A stretch of DNA of 64,000 nt from Mariniflexile sp. AS56 (GCF_030552475.1 NZ_JAUPED010000003.1:62001-126000); one strand, 5' to 3'; shown: positions 27,266 through 36,436, counted from the stretch's first letter. The notes: generated by a model not told the origin, from the letters alone. Numbers and translations are program-made.

Positions 27266-28009
27266 ATGACTAGTATAATAATAGATGACGAAGAAACAGC
27301 AAGAGCCATTTTAGGTAAATTGTGTTCAGATATTCAAAGTTTGGATGTTATTGAAGAGTTTTCGAACGCCATGGATGCCATTAAGTTTTTGAATAAAAAC
27401 GAAATTGATCTTATATTTCTAGATATTCATATGCCCGATTTTACGGGGTTCGATTTTATTCAAACCTTAAAAAGTCCACCAAAAATAATACTGACTACGT
27501 CTGATAAGAATTTTGCAATCGAAGCTTTCGAGTACGATTGTATAGTCGATTATTTAGTAAAACCATTAACAATGGCTCGATTTACAAAAGCTGTAAGTAA
27601 AGCGGAAGTGTTTAATGTAGATATAGAACCTGTTGAAGAAAGTACTGCAGGAGCGTCTCCATCATCAAAAGCAGCATCACAAATTAATGTTTCAGCAGAA
27701 AAAGAATTATTTGTAAATATTGATAGACGATTAATTAAAATTGATATCTCTAGTATTAAGCTAATTGAAGCAAAAGGAGACTATATTCTTTTAAAAACAG
27801 ATACACAAAATTATACAGTACACTCAACTTTAAAGAAAATTGTAGAAAAACTTCCAGATGCTCAATTTTTAAAAGTCCATAGGTCTTATGTTATAAATAC
27901 AGGCAAAATAATTGATATTGAGGATAATAGCGTCTTGATAGGTCGAGATGTGATACCTGTAAGCCGTTCAAATAGACCCGAATTAATGAGACGTCTTAAT
28001 TTACTTTAA
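27266..28009 (+). CDS. LytTR-family response regulator (first copy)
   Basis: A 247-residue regulator. The receiver domain (1-120) has D8, D9 and phospho-acceptor D53 in IFLDIHMP, with K in VKPL. A Ser/Ala-rich linker (about 125-150) follows. The LytTR DNA-binding domain (about 150-247) contains IKLIEAKGDYILLKTD, FLKVHRSYVINTGKI and VSRSNRPEL. It starts 9 nt after the HPt gene and ends the signalling operon proper. LytTR proteins often control surface and secreted products in bacteria. Confidence 0.92.
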   Translation: MTSIIIDDEETARAILGKLCSDIQSLDVIEEFSNAMDAIKFLNKNEIDLIFLDIHMPDFTGFDFIQTLKSPPKIILTTSDKNFAIEAFEYDCIVDYLVKPLTMARFTKAVSKAEVFNVDIEPVEESTAGASPSSKAASQINVSAEKELFVNIDRRLIKIDISSIKLIEAKGDYILLKTDTQNYTVHSTLKKIVEKLPDAQFLKVHRSYVINTGKIIDIEDNSVLIGRDVIPVSRSNRPELMRRLNLL

Positions 28010-28160
28010 TATATAGACGGTTTTCAATAAGCTTCAGTATTTATTTAAAGCTTATTTACTACTAGTCGTCTATCGATAACCGTAATCCATCGAAAAATTC
28101 TAATTTAAGTTCGACGAGTGGTTAATTTTAATTTTAAAGATAAAATTAAAAAACCGACAT

Positions 28161-28868
28161 ATGAACTGTATTATAATTGACGACGAAGCCACGGCAAGAA
28201 GTTTTTTAAACAAGCTCTGTACTAAAGTTAAAGACTTAAATGTAAAAAAAGAGTTTGATAATGCTAAAGATGCCCTAAAGTTTTTAGAGAACAATAAAAT
28301 AGATCTTATCTTTCTAGATCTGCACATGCCCGTACTTAGTGGGTTCGATTTTATAGAGGTTCTAGAACAGCAACCCAAAATTATACTAACAACTACCGAT
28401 AGAAATTCCGCACTCAAAGCCTTTGAGTATAAATGTATTGTCGATTATTTAGGCAAACCATTTAAAATGCCCCGTTTCTTGCTTGCTTTAGATAAAGTGA
28501 ACCGCGCCATTAAAATTTCAAAAGAACACGAAGAAAGTTTAAAAGATAGGTATGAAGCTTCAGATTTATATATAAACATTAATAAGAAGCTGGTTAAGTT
28601 TTCACTTGGTGCCATCGAAATTATAAAAACACACCCTAAAGGCATAGAGATTTGTACCAGTAAACAAAGCTTTGTAGTGAAATCATCCTTAAGTAAAATA
28701 ATAGATAAGCTACCTAAGTCTAAGTTTATCAAGGTACACCAGTCCTATATCATTAATATAAATAAGATAATAGATATAAAAAACGGACATATTTTAATTA
28801 ACCACGACAGTATTCCTGTTAGTAGAATGAACAAAGCAGAATTGATGAGTAAAATTAATTTATTCTAG
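28161..28868 (+). CDS. LytTR-family response regulator (second copy)
   Basis: A 235-residue paralogue of the upstream gene with the same layout. D53 lies in IFLDLHMP. The Lys region is YLGKPFKMP, and FIKVHQSYIININKI and VSRMNKAEL occur in LytTR. The receiver domains are clearly alike, but the LytTR domains diverge (for example KTHPKGIEICTS against EAKGDYILLKTD), so target sites may differ. A 151-nt gap with TCCATCGA at 28086-28093 precedes it, so it may have its own promoter. The gene is followed by the secreted-subunit gene. Confidence 0.9.
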   Translation: MNCIIIDDEATARSFLNKLCTKVKDLNVKKEFDNAKDALKFLENNKIDLIFLDLHMPVLSGFDFIEVLEQQPKIILTTTDRNSALKAFEYKCIVDYLGKPFKMPRFLLALDKVNRAIKISKEHEESLKDRYEASDLYININKKLVKFSLGAIEIIKTHPKGIEICTSKQSFVVKSSLSKIIDKLPKSKFIKVHQSYIININKIIDIKNGHILINHDSIPVSRMNKAELMSKINLF

Positions 28869-28966
28869 ATTTTGGTTCAACGACGAACTTGGCTTGTTAT
28901 CGTGTGTTTAAAAGCGTTTTGGGTCTATTCACCTACAGTTAACGTTTACTCATCGAAATAACGAGC

Positions 28967-28994
28967 TTGAAACTAAGACCTTAACATACATTTG
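28967..28994 (+). promoter_or_regulatory. predicted promoter of the secreted subunit gene at 29030
   Basis: TACATTTG at 28987-28994 is a perfect -7 box, with TTG at 28967-28969 17 nt upstream. CTCATCGA (28949-28956) and a reverse TTCGTCGT (28880-28887) lie just upstream and may bind a LytTR regulator. Confidence 0.55.
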
Positions 28995-29029
28995 TATCAA
29001 ATTAATATTAACAATTTAAATATTTTATT

Positions 29030-29656
29030 ATGAAGAAAATTAACCTACTATTTATGGCAGCTTTAGCATTAGGAACAACAACTGCAATGGCTCAAGACAA
29101 TGATGACACAAACATTGATCAACACACTTTAGCTGTACAAGTACAGGAAGTTGCACTATTAGATATCTGGGATGCCAGTTTAGCAACTCCAGCCGATGTT
29201 GGAACTATTACTTTTGACATGGCCGACGCTACAACTAGTGGTATTAACGCTGAAGCAGGTATGTATGATTTTGGAGCATTAAGTTATACAGATTTGTATT
29301 TGAATTATACAAGTGTTGTATCAGCAGCCGATCCAACAAGAACCATTTCAGTACGTTTGTCTACAGGAAATTTTCCAGGAGGCGTTAGATTGGTAATTAC
29401 ACCAGAAACATCAACTGTTGAAAATGCAACAAACGGAACACCAGCAGATATTTCTGGAGGACCAATAACCTTAAACGCATCAGATTTAGGATCAAGCACA
29501 TCTAGAGTAATTGCAACTAACATACAAAGTGTATATAGTGGTGACGAAGCTTTTGGAGTGAAACTGGCTTATACTATCGAACAAGACGGAAATTTTGATC
29601 TATACATGGCAGGTAGTTATTCTACAGAGGTTGTTTATACATTATCTGATATCTAA
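29030..29656 (+). CDS. secreted beta-rich protein, putative major fibre subunit
   Basis: A 208-residue protein with a clean signal peptide (INLLFMAALALGTTTAMAQ). The mature chain is acidic, rich in Thr, Ala and Gly and predicted all-beta, with no cysteines. It ends in STEVVYTLSDI, an alternating hydrophobic strand of the kind seen in pilin and coat subunits. I find no named family. A dedicated promoter and the strong terminator downstream suggest high expression. Its place ahead of chaperone-like and usher-like genes supports the subunit idea, which is inference. Confidence 0.6.
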   Translation: MKKINLLFMAALALGTTTAMAQDNDDTNIDQHTLAVQVQEVALLDIWDASLATPADVGTITFDMADATTSGINAEAGMYDFGALSYTDLYLNYTSVVSAADPTRTISVRLSTGNFPGGVRLVITPETSTVENATNGTPADISGGPITLNASDLGSSTSRVIATNIQSVYSGDEAFGVKLAYTIEQDGNFDLYMAGSYSTEVVYTLSDI

Positions 29657-29687
29657 TCAACATATAATATCCAAACTTTTTAAAATA

Positions 29688-29717
29688 AAAAAAAGCCCTT
29701 CAATGGGGCTTTTTTTT
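29688..29717 (+). terminator. intrinsic terminator after the putative major subunit gene
   Basis: AAAAAAGCCC pairs with GGGGCTTTTTT around TTCAAT, followed by more T. Partial read-through here would let the subunit be made in excess over the downstream assembly genes. Confidence 0.85.
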
Positions 29718-29944
29718 ATGCACTTAGTTTAATGAACAATTACCAGATGTCAAATGCGGTAAATCGCTGGTTTTCCTTGTAAATACGGGCAATATGTGGC
29801 TTTTTATGAAAATCGTTTAAAGGCTAAAAATTACTACCGACCGACACTTACTTGCCACTTAACGAAATAGAACTAATTCTTGGGTAAAAGCCCATTTCTT
29901 TGTGAAACCGAAAGTGTATTAATAACAAATTTAAAAATCAAGAT

Positions 29945-30733
29945 ATGAAATCAATTGCATTAACATTTATAAGTTTCCTTTTTTGTGTTCAAGTAATACA
30001 AGCCAATGTTATTGTTTTAAATGGTCTTACGCATTCTTATTCAGGTGTGTCTGGTCAAACGTTCCAGGGGCAAGTTGTTTTAGCAAACACGTCTAACGTC
30101 GACCAGAGAGTGACTTTTAGTTTAAGTGAAGCGATTTATTCTTGTGATGCTGAAAGAGTATTTGCAGCAGATGTATTACATAAAAATTCGGCTACCAATT
30201 GGTTTGAAAGTTCTATCATGGATAAAGTGTTAGGGCCAAAAGAACGCTACATTTTTAAATATAATATCACGGTGCCAAACGACCAGGCTTTAAAAGGATC
30301 TTTCTGGACCACATTAATGATAAATGTTGAGAAGCCTATTTTAGAAGAGGTTGTAAGTGATTTTAAAATTGGAAGTAAAGTAAGATATGCGGTTCGTCTT
30401 TTAGCAGATGTAAATATTAATGATGATGTGCAATTAGATTTTGAAAGTGCAGATATTGTTTTAAATACGATAAGTACCACAAGACAACTTGATATTAAAA
30501 TTAGAAACCAAAACACGTTTATTGAAAACGTAAGATTGAGTTTAGAGTTTTACGATGTGTACGGAAATTTAGTTTTAGAAACTGAAACCAAGCGATTGAA
30601 GGCCTTTCCAGAAACCTGTAAAATATTTTCTTTAGATATATCGAAACTTCCAGTAGGAACTTACCAGTGTGTTGCAATTGTTGATTCTCGAGACGAGTAT
30701 GTTGGCACTAATTTAAGCTTAACCATAGACTAG
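29945..30733 (+). CDS. periplasmic Ig-fold chaperone-like protein
   Basis: A 262-residue protein with a signal peptide (SIALTFISFLFCVQVIQA). The domain near residues 30-120 (GQTFQGQVVLANTSNVDQRVTFSL, then VLGPKERYIFKYNITVPNDQALKGSF) has the strand pattern of a pilus-chaperone N-terminal Ig domain or of the DUF916/WxL-interacting domain. A second beta domain (about 160-255) contains LDIKIRNQNTFIENVRLSLEF. It lies between a small secreted subunit and the usher-like gene, as chaperones do in chaperone-usher clusters. The chaperone role is an inference. Confidence 0.6.
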   Translation: MKSIALTFISFLFCVQVIQANVIVLNGLTHSYSGVSGQTFQGQVVLANTSNVDQRVTFSLSEAIYSCDAERVFAADVLHKNSATNWFESSIMDKVLGPKERYIFKYNITVPNDQALKGSFWTTLMINVEKPILEEVVSDFKIGSKVRYAVRLLADVNINDDVQLDFESADIVLNTISTTRQLDIKIRNQNTFIENVRLSLEFYDVYGNLVLETETKRLKAFPETCKIFSLDISKLPVGTYQCVAIVDSRDEYVGTNLSLTID

Positions 30734-30786
30734 ATTAAATAAGCGCCTAGTAAAAAATTATTCGTTTTAACCAAAGCAAAAGAATC

Positions 30787-33700
30787 ATGACCAAAAACCT
30801 ACTTTTTATATTTATAGCTTCCTTTTTATATTTGGCTTGCGCCAAAGAGGCTCAGGAGGAAAAAGTGCTATTTGAGTCGATGCTTTTTGAAGATCAGCTT
30901 TGGAGTAGACAACAAGACTTAGTAACCTTTATAGAGGATAGCATAAAAGGTAATCGACAGAAATTAAACGATTTAAAGGGAAATAGCCCTTTAGTTACTA
31001 CACCAAAATCTAATAAAAATATACCTAAGAGACGAATTTCAAACATTAAGAAAAAAATACAAAACACAAATTACTTACCTACTTTAATAGATTCTACCAA
31101 TAAAAAAAATGTAACCAATAAGAATAAGACCTCTAATAGTGATAAAGCTTCTAATGTTCCTGTATCTGATACAAACACAAGTAACAAAACAACTAATGCT
31201 ACTTTAGTAGAAGGAACCCAGGATGCTAATAAGTCTGTAACCACGCAATCACCTAAATTAATTACAGGTGCGGCTGTTGTAGCTAATACAAATATTACAA
31301 GGAATACACCTGAAGTTGCCAAGGTTACAAAATTAAAGGATACGGTATTTGGTAAATCTAAAAAAGCTAGTAAAAAAGCGGCTTCAACTGATGCAACAAA
31401 GAAGGTAGAGAAAAAGAATATCCCAGAAGTATTACCAAAAACACCTAAAAACACTACTGAAACTGCCAAGGCTAACAAATTAAAAGATACTGTACTTAAT
31501 AAGACGAGTAATAATGCTAGTAAAACGGCTTCAAACGACATAAAAAAAGAAGTAAAAGATGTTTCAGAAACTAAAAAAGTATCTGAAACAATTTCTAATA
31601 ATAACAAACCAAGTTCCGTTTCGATTCAAGAAGGCGTTGTTAACCCAACGGGAGATTTATCATTAAATGACGAGGTTGATTCTGAAACAATTACGTATGA
31701 AATTCCTGAAAAGGAAAGACGTGTTGCGGCTTTATTTACAGACCCAAGTGCTCATAATAAAAGGGCAAAAAGAACGGTTACCGTGGTGAAAAATAAACCT
31801 AAAACGGCGCCAATTACAGCAGCAATAACTAAAAAAGCAGTAGCTAAAAAAATTGTAACTGTTCCTGTTGTAGAACCAGTAGTAGAAAAAGAAACTGAAA
31901 AACCAATAAGTAATAATTTGAATACCAATCAGGTGGCTTTAGCAAAACCTGTTTTAGAATCAAATATTCCAACAACTATAGATGTACCAACAAAAAAGCC
32001 AGAAAAAAAGGTTGCTAAAGTAACCGTTTTAAAGAATAAAACAATTGAAAGCTTAGAGATACCAAGCATAAAAAGCAATATTACAACTAATAATAAGGCC
32101 ATAAATACGGCGAACAATATCACCGCTGGCGATTTGTCTATTCGTTTATTAAGAAAAGAAAGCACCTACCAAACAAACAAAAACTACACACTTTTAGTAG
32201 AGGTTTTAAATAATGGTGACGCTATCGACCCTATAAAATTAGAGACTATTTTACCAACCGATTGGAAAGTTATTTCTATTAGTGCCTTAGGATCTCTGGG
32301 TACAAACGAGCGTAAACTTGTTATGATTAGCTTTTTTATTCCAGCAGAAAGTTTGTCTGGAACAACCCAAAGCACCTTAATTTTAAAATCGAATAATTAT
32401 ATTTTACATGAACATACTTTTGATTTAGTGGTTGCTAAAAATTACGAATTAGAGGTGTTTAATATCTCTGGCGCTCAACAAATACAGGCAGGAGAAACTT
32501 TTAAAGCCAAATTTGGTGTACGTAACAATGGTAATGTAGACCAGGAAGTTGTTTTAGAGTCTAGAAACTCAATTAAAGGAAGTACCATTCTGGTAATACC
32601 CAGAGATTCTACGGTTGTGGTAGAAGTGTTGCAAAAATCAGATTCTAAATTAAATATGTTTAGAACCTATTCTGCGAATTTAGATGTGTTGGGTAGAATT
32701 TCAAATCAGAAATACTATAACTCGCAATCTTACGAGGTGATTCCTACTAAAATCACTCAAAAGGATCCTTATTTAAGATACCCTATTAGAGCGAGTTTAT
32801 ATTACAATAGTTATACAAATCAATCCACGCATTATTCAACATTATCTGCAGAACTTATGGGAAATGGGTATTTGGATGAAGCACGCGATCATCATTTAAA
32901 TTTTACCTTTCGAGCTCCGAAACAGGAAGATATTAGAAGGTTTAGTATTGTAGATCAATATAGTTTAATTTATCGCTACAAGAATAAAACCGAATTGTAT
33001 TTGGGCGACCATTCTTATAATCATAATAGATTGGGCTTTACTTCAAGATACGGAATGGGTTTTAAATTAAGTCATACTATTGACAAATGGACCTTGTCTA
33101 CATTTTATAGCAAACCAAGATTGTATAGCTATAACAGAAAAGCTTTGTTTGGTGTAAGAGCAGATTATAATTTATCTGATAACCAGAATGTAGGGCTTAC
33201 GCTTGAAAGATCTCAAGGAAATATTTATACTTACAGAAATATTTATAATATTGATGGTAAAGGACAAATTGCCACTTTAGATTATGATTTTGAAGATAAA
33301 AACACCTCGTTAAGTTTAGAAATGTCAACCAGTTTTAATGGTTCGAAAGCGGGATATGCAACAGATATAAATTTCAACCAAGGAATTGGCGATTTTAGAT
33401 ATAACAGTGCTATTATTTATGCAGGTAAAGATTATTTCGGAAAACTGTCTAATAGTTTTCAATTTTCAAATAGCTTGTATTTTTATAAAAAAGGATTCAA
33501 TGCGGGCTTCGGTCACTCGTTTTCACAAGTTAATAGACGTTTAGATCCGCTTTTATTCGAAACAGAACCTTACTACGAGAATTATTTCGCAACCGTAGGT
33601 TATAGATTTACAAATAAACATTACTTCAGCTTTCGATTTGATAAAAGAGAAAGGGAAGATCAATTAGAACCTAAAAACTATCATTATGGAGAATATGGCG

Positions 33701-34776
33701 TTAATTATAATTTTGTGTACACTGATAAGTTGTTCACTGGAAGTTTTGGTGGCCGCTTTGGTAAAACCGAAAACAAACTGGTTGCCAATAGCAGTTATAG
33801 AAATACCTATTCAAACAATTTAAATGTTTCTTATAAACTGTTTAAAAACTTTAGTTTAAGAGGTGGTTTAAACCATATTTATACTTCTAGATATGGAACT
33901 ACTTACGAGAATATTAGTTTTGTACGCTATAATGTTGGTGTTAACCATAGAATAAGTAGAAATTTAAGGTTTAATGCTAATTATAATAGTGGCTTTAGTC
34001 CAGAAGAGAGTTACAAGCAAAGAGAATATATTAATTTCAATTTGGTAGCTCAACTTAGTTCGCATCATCGTTTAGAAATGCGTGCAAATTATTTTGAAAG
34101 ACCAGGCATAGTGGACCAAAAAGAGCTGTTCGCTTACGCTAAATACACTTATTCGTTTGGTGTTGGTGTTAAGAAGATTATTGAGCAAGGTGGTGTAGAA
34201 GGAGCTGTTTTTACAAATAACAGTGATATAGATGTGACCGGTATAAAATTATACAGTGCAGGTAAAACCATTGTAACAGATAAAAATGGAAACTTTGAAA
34301 TTAATAACTTACCAGTAGGTACTAATTACCTTTTTATAGACGATGAATCTTTACCATTAAATGTGGTTTCAATGAATAAGAAACCTATTGAAATTGAAAT
34401 TCAAGAAAACAGAAAAGCAAGTTTAAATATAGAATTAGTAAAAGCAGGTACCGTAGTTGGGAAACTAGTGTTAAACAACATACTTAATGTTATTGAATCT
34501 AATTTAGAGAGTTATGTGAAGTTAGAAAATGAAAATTTCACTTATTATGCTGAAGCGAGTAAAGAAGGGAATTTCAGATTTAGAAACATTGTTCCAGGAG
34601 AATATACGTTTACTTTAATTCGATTTAAGAAAAATGAAAAGTTCTTTAGTCTAGTAAAAGAAACAAACGTAACTGTGAAACCAGAAGTAGGAACCGAATT
34701 AAATATAACAGTGAACGGTAAAGAGAAGAAAATTAAATTTAAAGATACTAACTTAAAAGTAGGCTATAATGAGTAA
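30787..34776 (+). CDS. usher-like outer-membrane beta-barrel lipoprotein with repetitive N-terminal region
   Basis: A 1329-residue protein. Its start has a lipobox with the lipidated Cys at C18 (LYLACAKE). Residues about 60-460 are a low-complexity Lys/Thr/Asn/Ala-rich segment with repeated KLKDTV units. Two Ig-like domains (about 465-560 and 565-655) follow. A 450-residue Tyr/aromatic-rich region of alternating strands (about 665-1130) looks like a large barrel. Two carboxypeptidase-regulatory-like domains (about 1140-1210 and 1220-1300) close it. Barrel followed by such plug-type domains recalls fimbrial ushers, but it is no classical FimD/PapC. It overlaps the next gene by 8 nt. Confidence 0.6.
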   Translation: MTKNLLFIFIASFLYLACAKEAQEEKVLFESMLFEDQLWSRQQDLVTFIEDSIKGNRQKLNDLKGNSPLVTTPKSNKNIPKRRISNIKKKIQNTNYLPTLIDSTNKKNVTNKNKTSNSDKASNVPVSDTNTSNKTTNATLVEGTQDANKSVTTQSPKLITGAAVVANTNITRNTPEVAKVTKLKDTVFGKSKKASKKAASTDATKKVEKKNIPEVLPKTPKNTTETAKANKLKDTVLNKTSNNASKTASNDIKKEVKDVSETKKVSETISNNNKPSSVSIQEGVVNPTGDLSLNDEVDSETITYEIPEKERRVAALFTDPSAHNKRAKRTVTVVKNKPKTAPITAAITKKAVAKKIVTVPVVEPVVEKETEKPISNNLNTNQVALAKPVLESNIPTTIDVPTKKPEKKVAKVTVLKNKTIESLEIPSIKSNITTNNKAINTANNITAGDLSIRLLRKESTYQTNKNYTLLVEVLNNGDAIDPIKLETILPTDWKVISISALGSLGTNERKLVMISFFIPAESLSGTTQSTLILKSNNYILHEHTFDLVVAKNYELEVFNISGAQQIQAGETFKAKFGVRNNGNVDQEVVLESRNSIKGSTILVIPRDSTVVVEVLQKSDSKLNMFRTYSANLDVLGRISNQKYYNSQSYEVIPTKITQKDPYLRYPIRASLYYNSYTNQSTHYSTLSAELMGNGYLDEARDHHLNFTFRAPKQEDIRRFSIVDQYSLIYRYKNKTELYLGDHSYNHNRLGFTSRYGMGFKLSHTIDKWTLSTFYSKPRLYSYNRKALFGVRADYNLSDNQNVGLTLERSQGNIYTYRNIYNIDGKGQIATLDYDFEDKNTSLSLEMSTSFNGSKAGYATDINFNQGIGDFRYNSAIIYAGKDYFGKLSNSFQFSNSLYFYKKGFNAGFGHSFSQVNRRLDPLLFETEPYYENYFATVGYRFTNKHYFSFRFDKREREDQLEPKNYHYGEYGVNYNFVYTDKLFTGSFGGRFGKTENKLVANSSYRNTYSNNLNVSYKLFKNFSLRGGLNHIYTSRYGTTYENISFVRYNVGVNHRISRNLRFNANYNSGFSPEESYKQREYINFNLVAQLSSHHRLEMRANYFERPGIVDQKELFAYAKYTYSFGVGVKKIIEQGGVEGAVFTNNSDIDVTGIKLYSAGKTIVTDKNGNFEINNLPVGTNYLFIDDESLPLNVVSMNKKPIEIEIQENRKASLNIELVKAGTVVGKLVLNNILNVIESNLESYVKLENENFTYYAEASKEGNFRFRNIVPGEYTFTLIRFKKNEKFFSLVKETNVTVKPEVGTELNITVNGKEKKIKFKDTNLKVGYNE

Positions 34777-35350
34777 AAATATAAAGAACATAATGTTTTG
34801 TAGTTTCTTGTTAACCGCATTTCTTGGGGTTGCTCAAGAAACCGCAAACGGATCGGATGTTAATAGTTTTATTATTGGTGGTGGACAAGAGTTTACAGAA
34901 TCCAGTGTATTCGTAAATTCTGTAGCTATTTTAGATGTGTATACTATTGGCGGCGGCGGTGGCGGCGGCGGTACTGTTTTTGAGGCAGGTATGCCTTTTA
35001 GTGCTGGTGCTGGCGCTATGCCAGAAGTTTGGTTGAATTATACCTACAGACCTATTGACCCTAATGATGAGTCCGAAATTTTTGTAAGGTCCAGCCATCC
35101 CATTCCTGCTGGAATTGATATAGAAGCTCGGGTTATTGAAGTGAGTTCAGGAGGTGACTTTGTCGATAGAGGTGAAAATGGTAATTTCTCTATAGATGAA
35201 AACAATGGTAAAATTGTTAAAAGTTTTGGTGCTGGTTATACAGATGATGGTGAAACTAATGGGTATAAAATAGAATACACATTTTCCAATTCTGGGACAG
35301 AATCTTTACCAGCAGGGTTTTCAATTATTTATGAAATTATAAAAAAGTAG
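34769..35350 (+). CDS. secreted protein, putative minor subunit with an eight-Gly run
   Basis: A 193-residue protein with a signal peptide ending at GVAQ. A run of eight glycines near residues 61-68 is encoded by GGC/GGT codons, unusual in this AT-rich genome, and is followed by TVFEAGMPFSAGAGAMPEVW. The rest is predicted beta and ends in YEIIKK. The start overlaps the usher-like gene by 8 nt, so the two are translationally coupled. I recognise no family. A role as minor or tip subunit is a guess from position. Confidence 0.55.
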   Translation: MSKNIKNIMFCSFLLTAFLGVAQETANGSDVNSFIIGGGQEFTESSVFVNSVAILDVYTIGGGGGGGGTVFEAGMPFSAGAGAMPEVWLNYTYRPIDPNDESEIFVRSSHPIPAGIDIEARVIEVSSGGDFVDRGENGNFSIDENNGKIVKSFGAGYTDDGETNGYKIEYTFSNSGTESLPAGFSIIYEIIKK

Positions 35351-35355
35351 AATTC

Positions 35356-35961
35356 ATGAAAAGATATTTATATAGCATTCTATTTCTAGTAACATTGCAA
35401 TATGCTAACGGTCAAGTACAAGATGGGACTTTGGTAATTACGGGCTCACCTAGTTTTTCACAATCTGCAGCAACTCAAGAAGCTGGTTTAGACGATTCTG
35501 AGAATATTATAGGTTCCTTAGACCCGTTGGTTACTTTTATTTTAAATGAAACCATAAACCCGGTTACCGGAGATACAACATCTAGAGAGCAAAACTGTGA
35601 AACGGTTTATTTGTATAAAGTGTTTATGCATACCAGCAATATGCCCGCAGGCACCATTATAAAAGCAAAAACCTTTGATAATAGTGGCAGTAGGTTTCCT
35701 TTAGTGAGTAATTATGATGGGTTGCCACCTTCTGGTAAATATTTTGGTGATAGAGATTTAGTGGCAGAAACCAACGGTGCAGATATTGATGGTTTTATTA
35801 CAATTCCTGATGATGGAACGGTAGCTATTAAAGTTTTTGAGTTTAAAGGCTGTAGAGAAGATATTCCAGTAGAGTTTCGGGTAACTCCAAGTGTAGGCAC
35901 ACCTTCTGGTACAAGTAATTTTCAAGTGTATTATACCATTACTGCAGAGCCTTTTAGTTAA
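35356..35961 (+). CDS. secreted protein, putative minor or tip subunit
   Basis: A 201-residue protein with a signal peptide (MKRYLYSILFLVTLQYANGQ). The mature chain is predicted all-beta and has two cysteines (REQNCETVY and EFKGCREDI) that could form a disulfide. It ends FQVYYTITAEPFS, the same kind of alternating C-terminal strand as the 29030 product. It starts 5 nt after its neighbour, the last of the operon. The repeat remnant with a terminator at 36110-36151 may end this transcript. Confidence 0.55.
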   Translation: MKRYLYSILFLVTLQYANGQVQDGTLVITGSPSFSQSAATQEAGLDDSENIIGSLDPLVTFILNETINPVTGDTTSREQNCETVYLYKVFMHTSNMPAGTIIKAKTFDNSGSRFPLVSNYDGLPPSGKYFGDRDLVAETNGADIDGFITIPDDGTVAIKVFEFKGCREDIPVEFRVTPSVGTPSGTSNFQVYYTITAEPFS

Positions 35962-36081
35962 CATCCGTCTTGTAGAAATAATAATAATAATAAATAAGTT
36001 GGTACCATTAATCGCTTAGAATGTGTATTTAAATTGGAAATATGATAGCATTTTTAGTTTTTCGAAGCTAAATTAAAATTT

Positions 36082-36151
36082 CCTAAGTTGATTAATAGCC
36101 AATTTAGTTAACTCATTTCTTTTTTATTTATAAAAAAGGGTGAGTTTTTTT
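36082..36151 (+). terminator. 3' remnant of a repeat unit, acting as terminator
   Basis: TAAGTTGATTAATAGCCA matches the 3' part of the array units at 37620 and 38027. The terminator-like hairpin at 36110-36151 resembles theirs. The promoter half is missing or too degenerate to see. It lies about 120 nt after the last fibre-cluster gene and would terminate that operon. Confidence 0.55.
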
Positions 36152-36436
36152 AATCAAACTAAAGTAAGTCGTTATGTTATAATGGGTAGTTAAAGCTTTC
36201 GTTTATAAAATAAAATATATAGTATTACCCTACTTCAGGAACTATTTTAGTGTGGTAGGAGTTTCGTTTTTAGTATTTTAAATAACTGTTTTACAGTTGT
36301 TTATATGGGAGTGTTCTTGAGTTTAATTTGTTTGTAGAACAACTTAACAAGGGAATGCGTTCATTGACCCGTAGATTAGCTTTGCTAGTCTAAAATGTCA
36401 ATTAAGAGGCCCCAATCAGTCGTATATTTGAAGTAT

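Noticed and set aside
31071-31607. Minus-strand open frame of 178 codons
   Set aside because: It is antisense to the Lys/Thr-rich repeat of the usher-like gene. Its Val/Leu/Phe-rich translation is the mirror of the AAA/ACT codons, not a real membrane protein.
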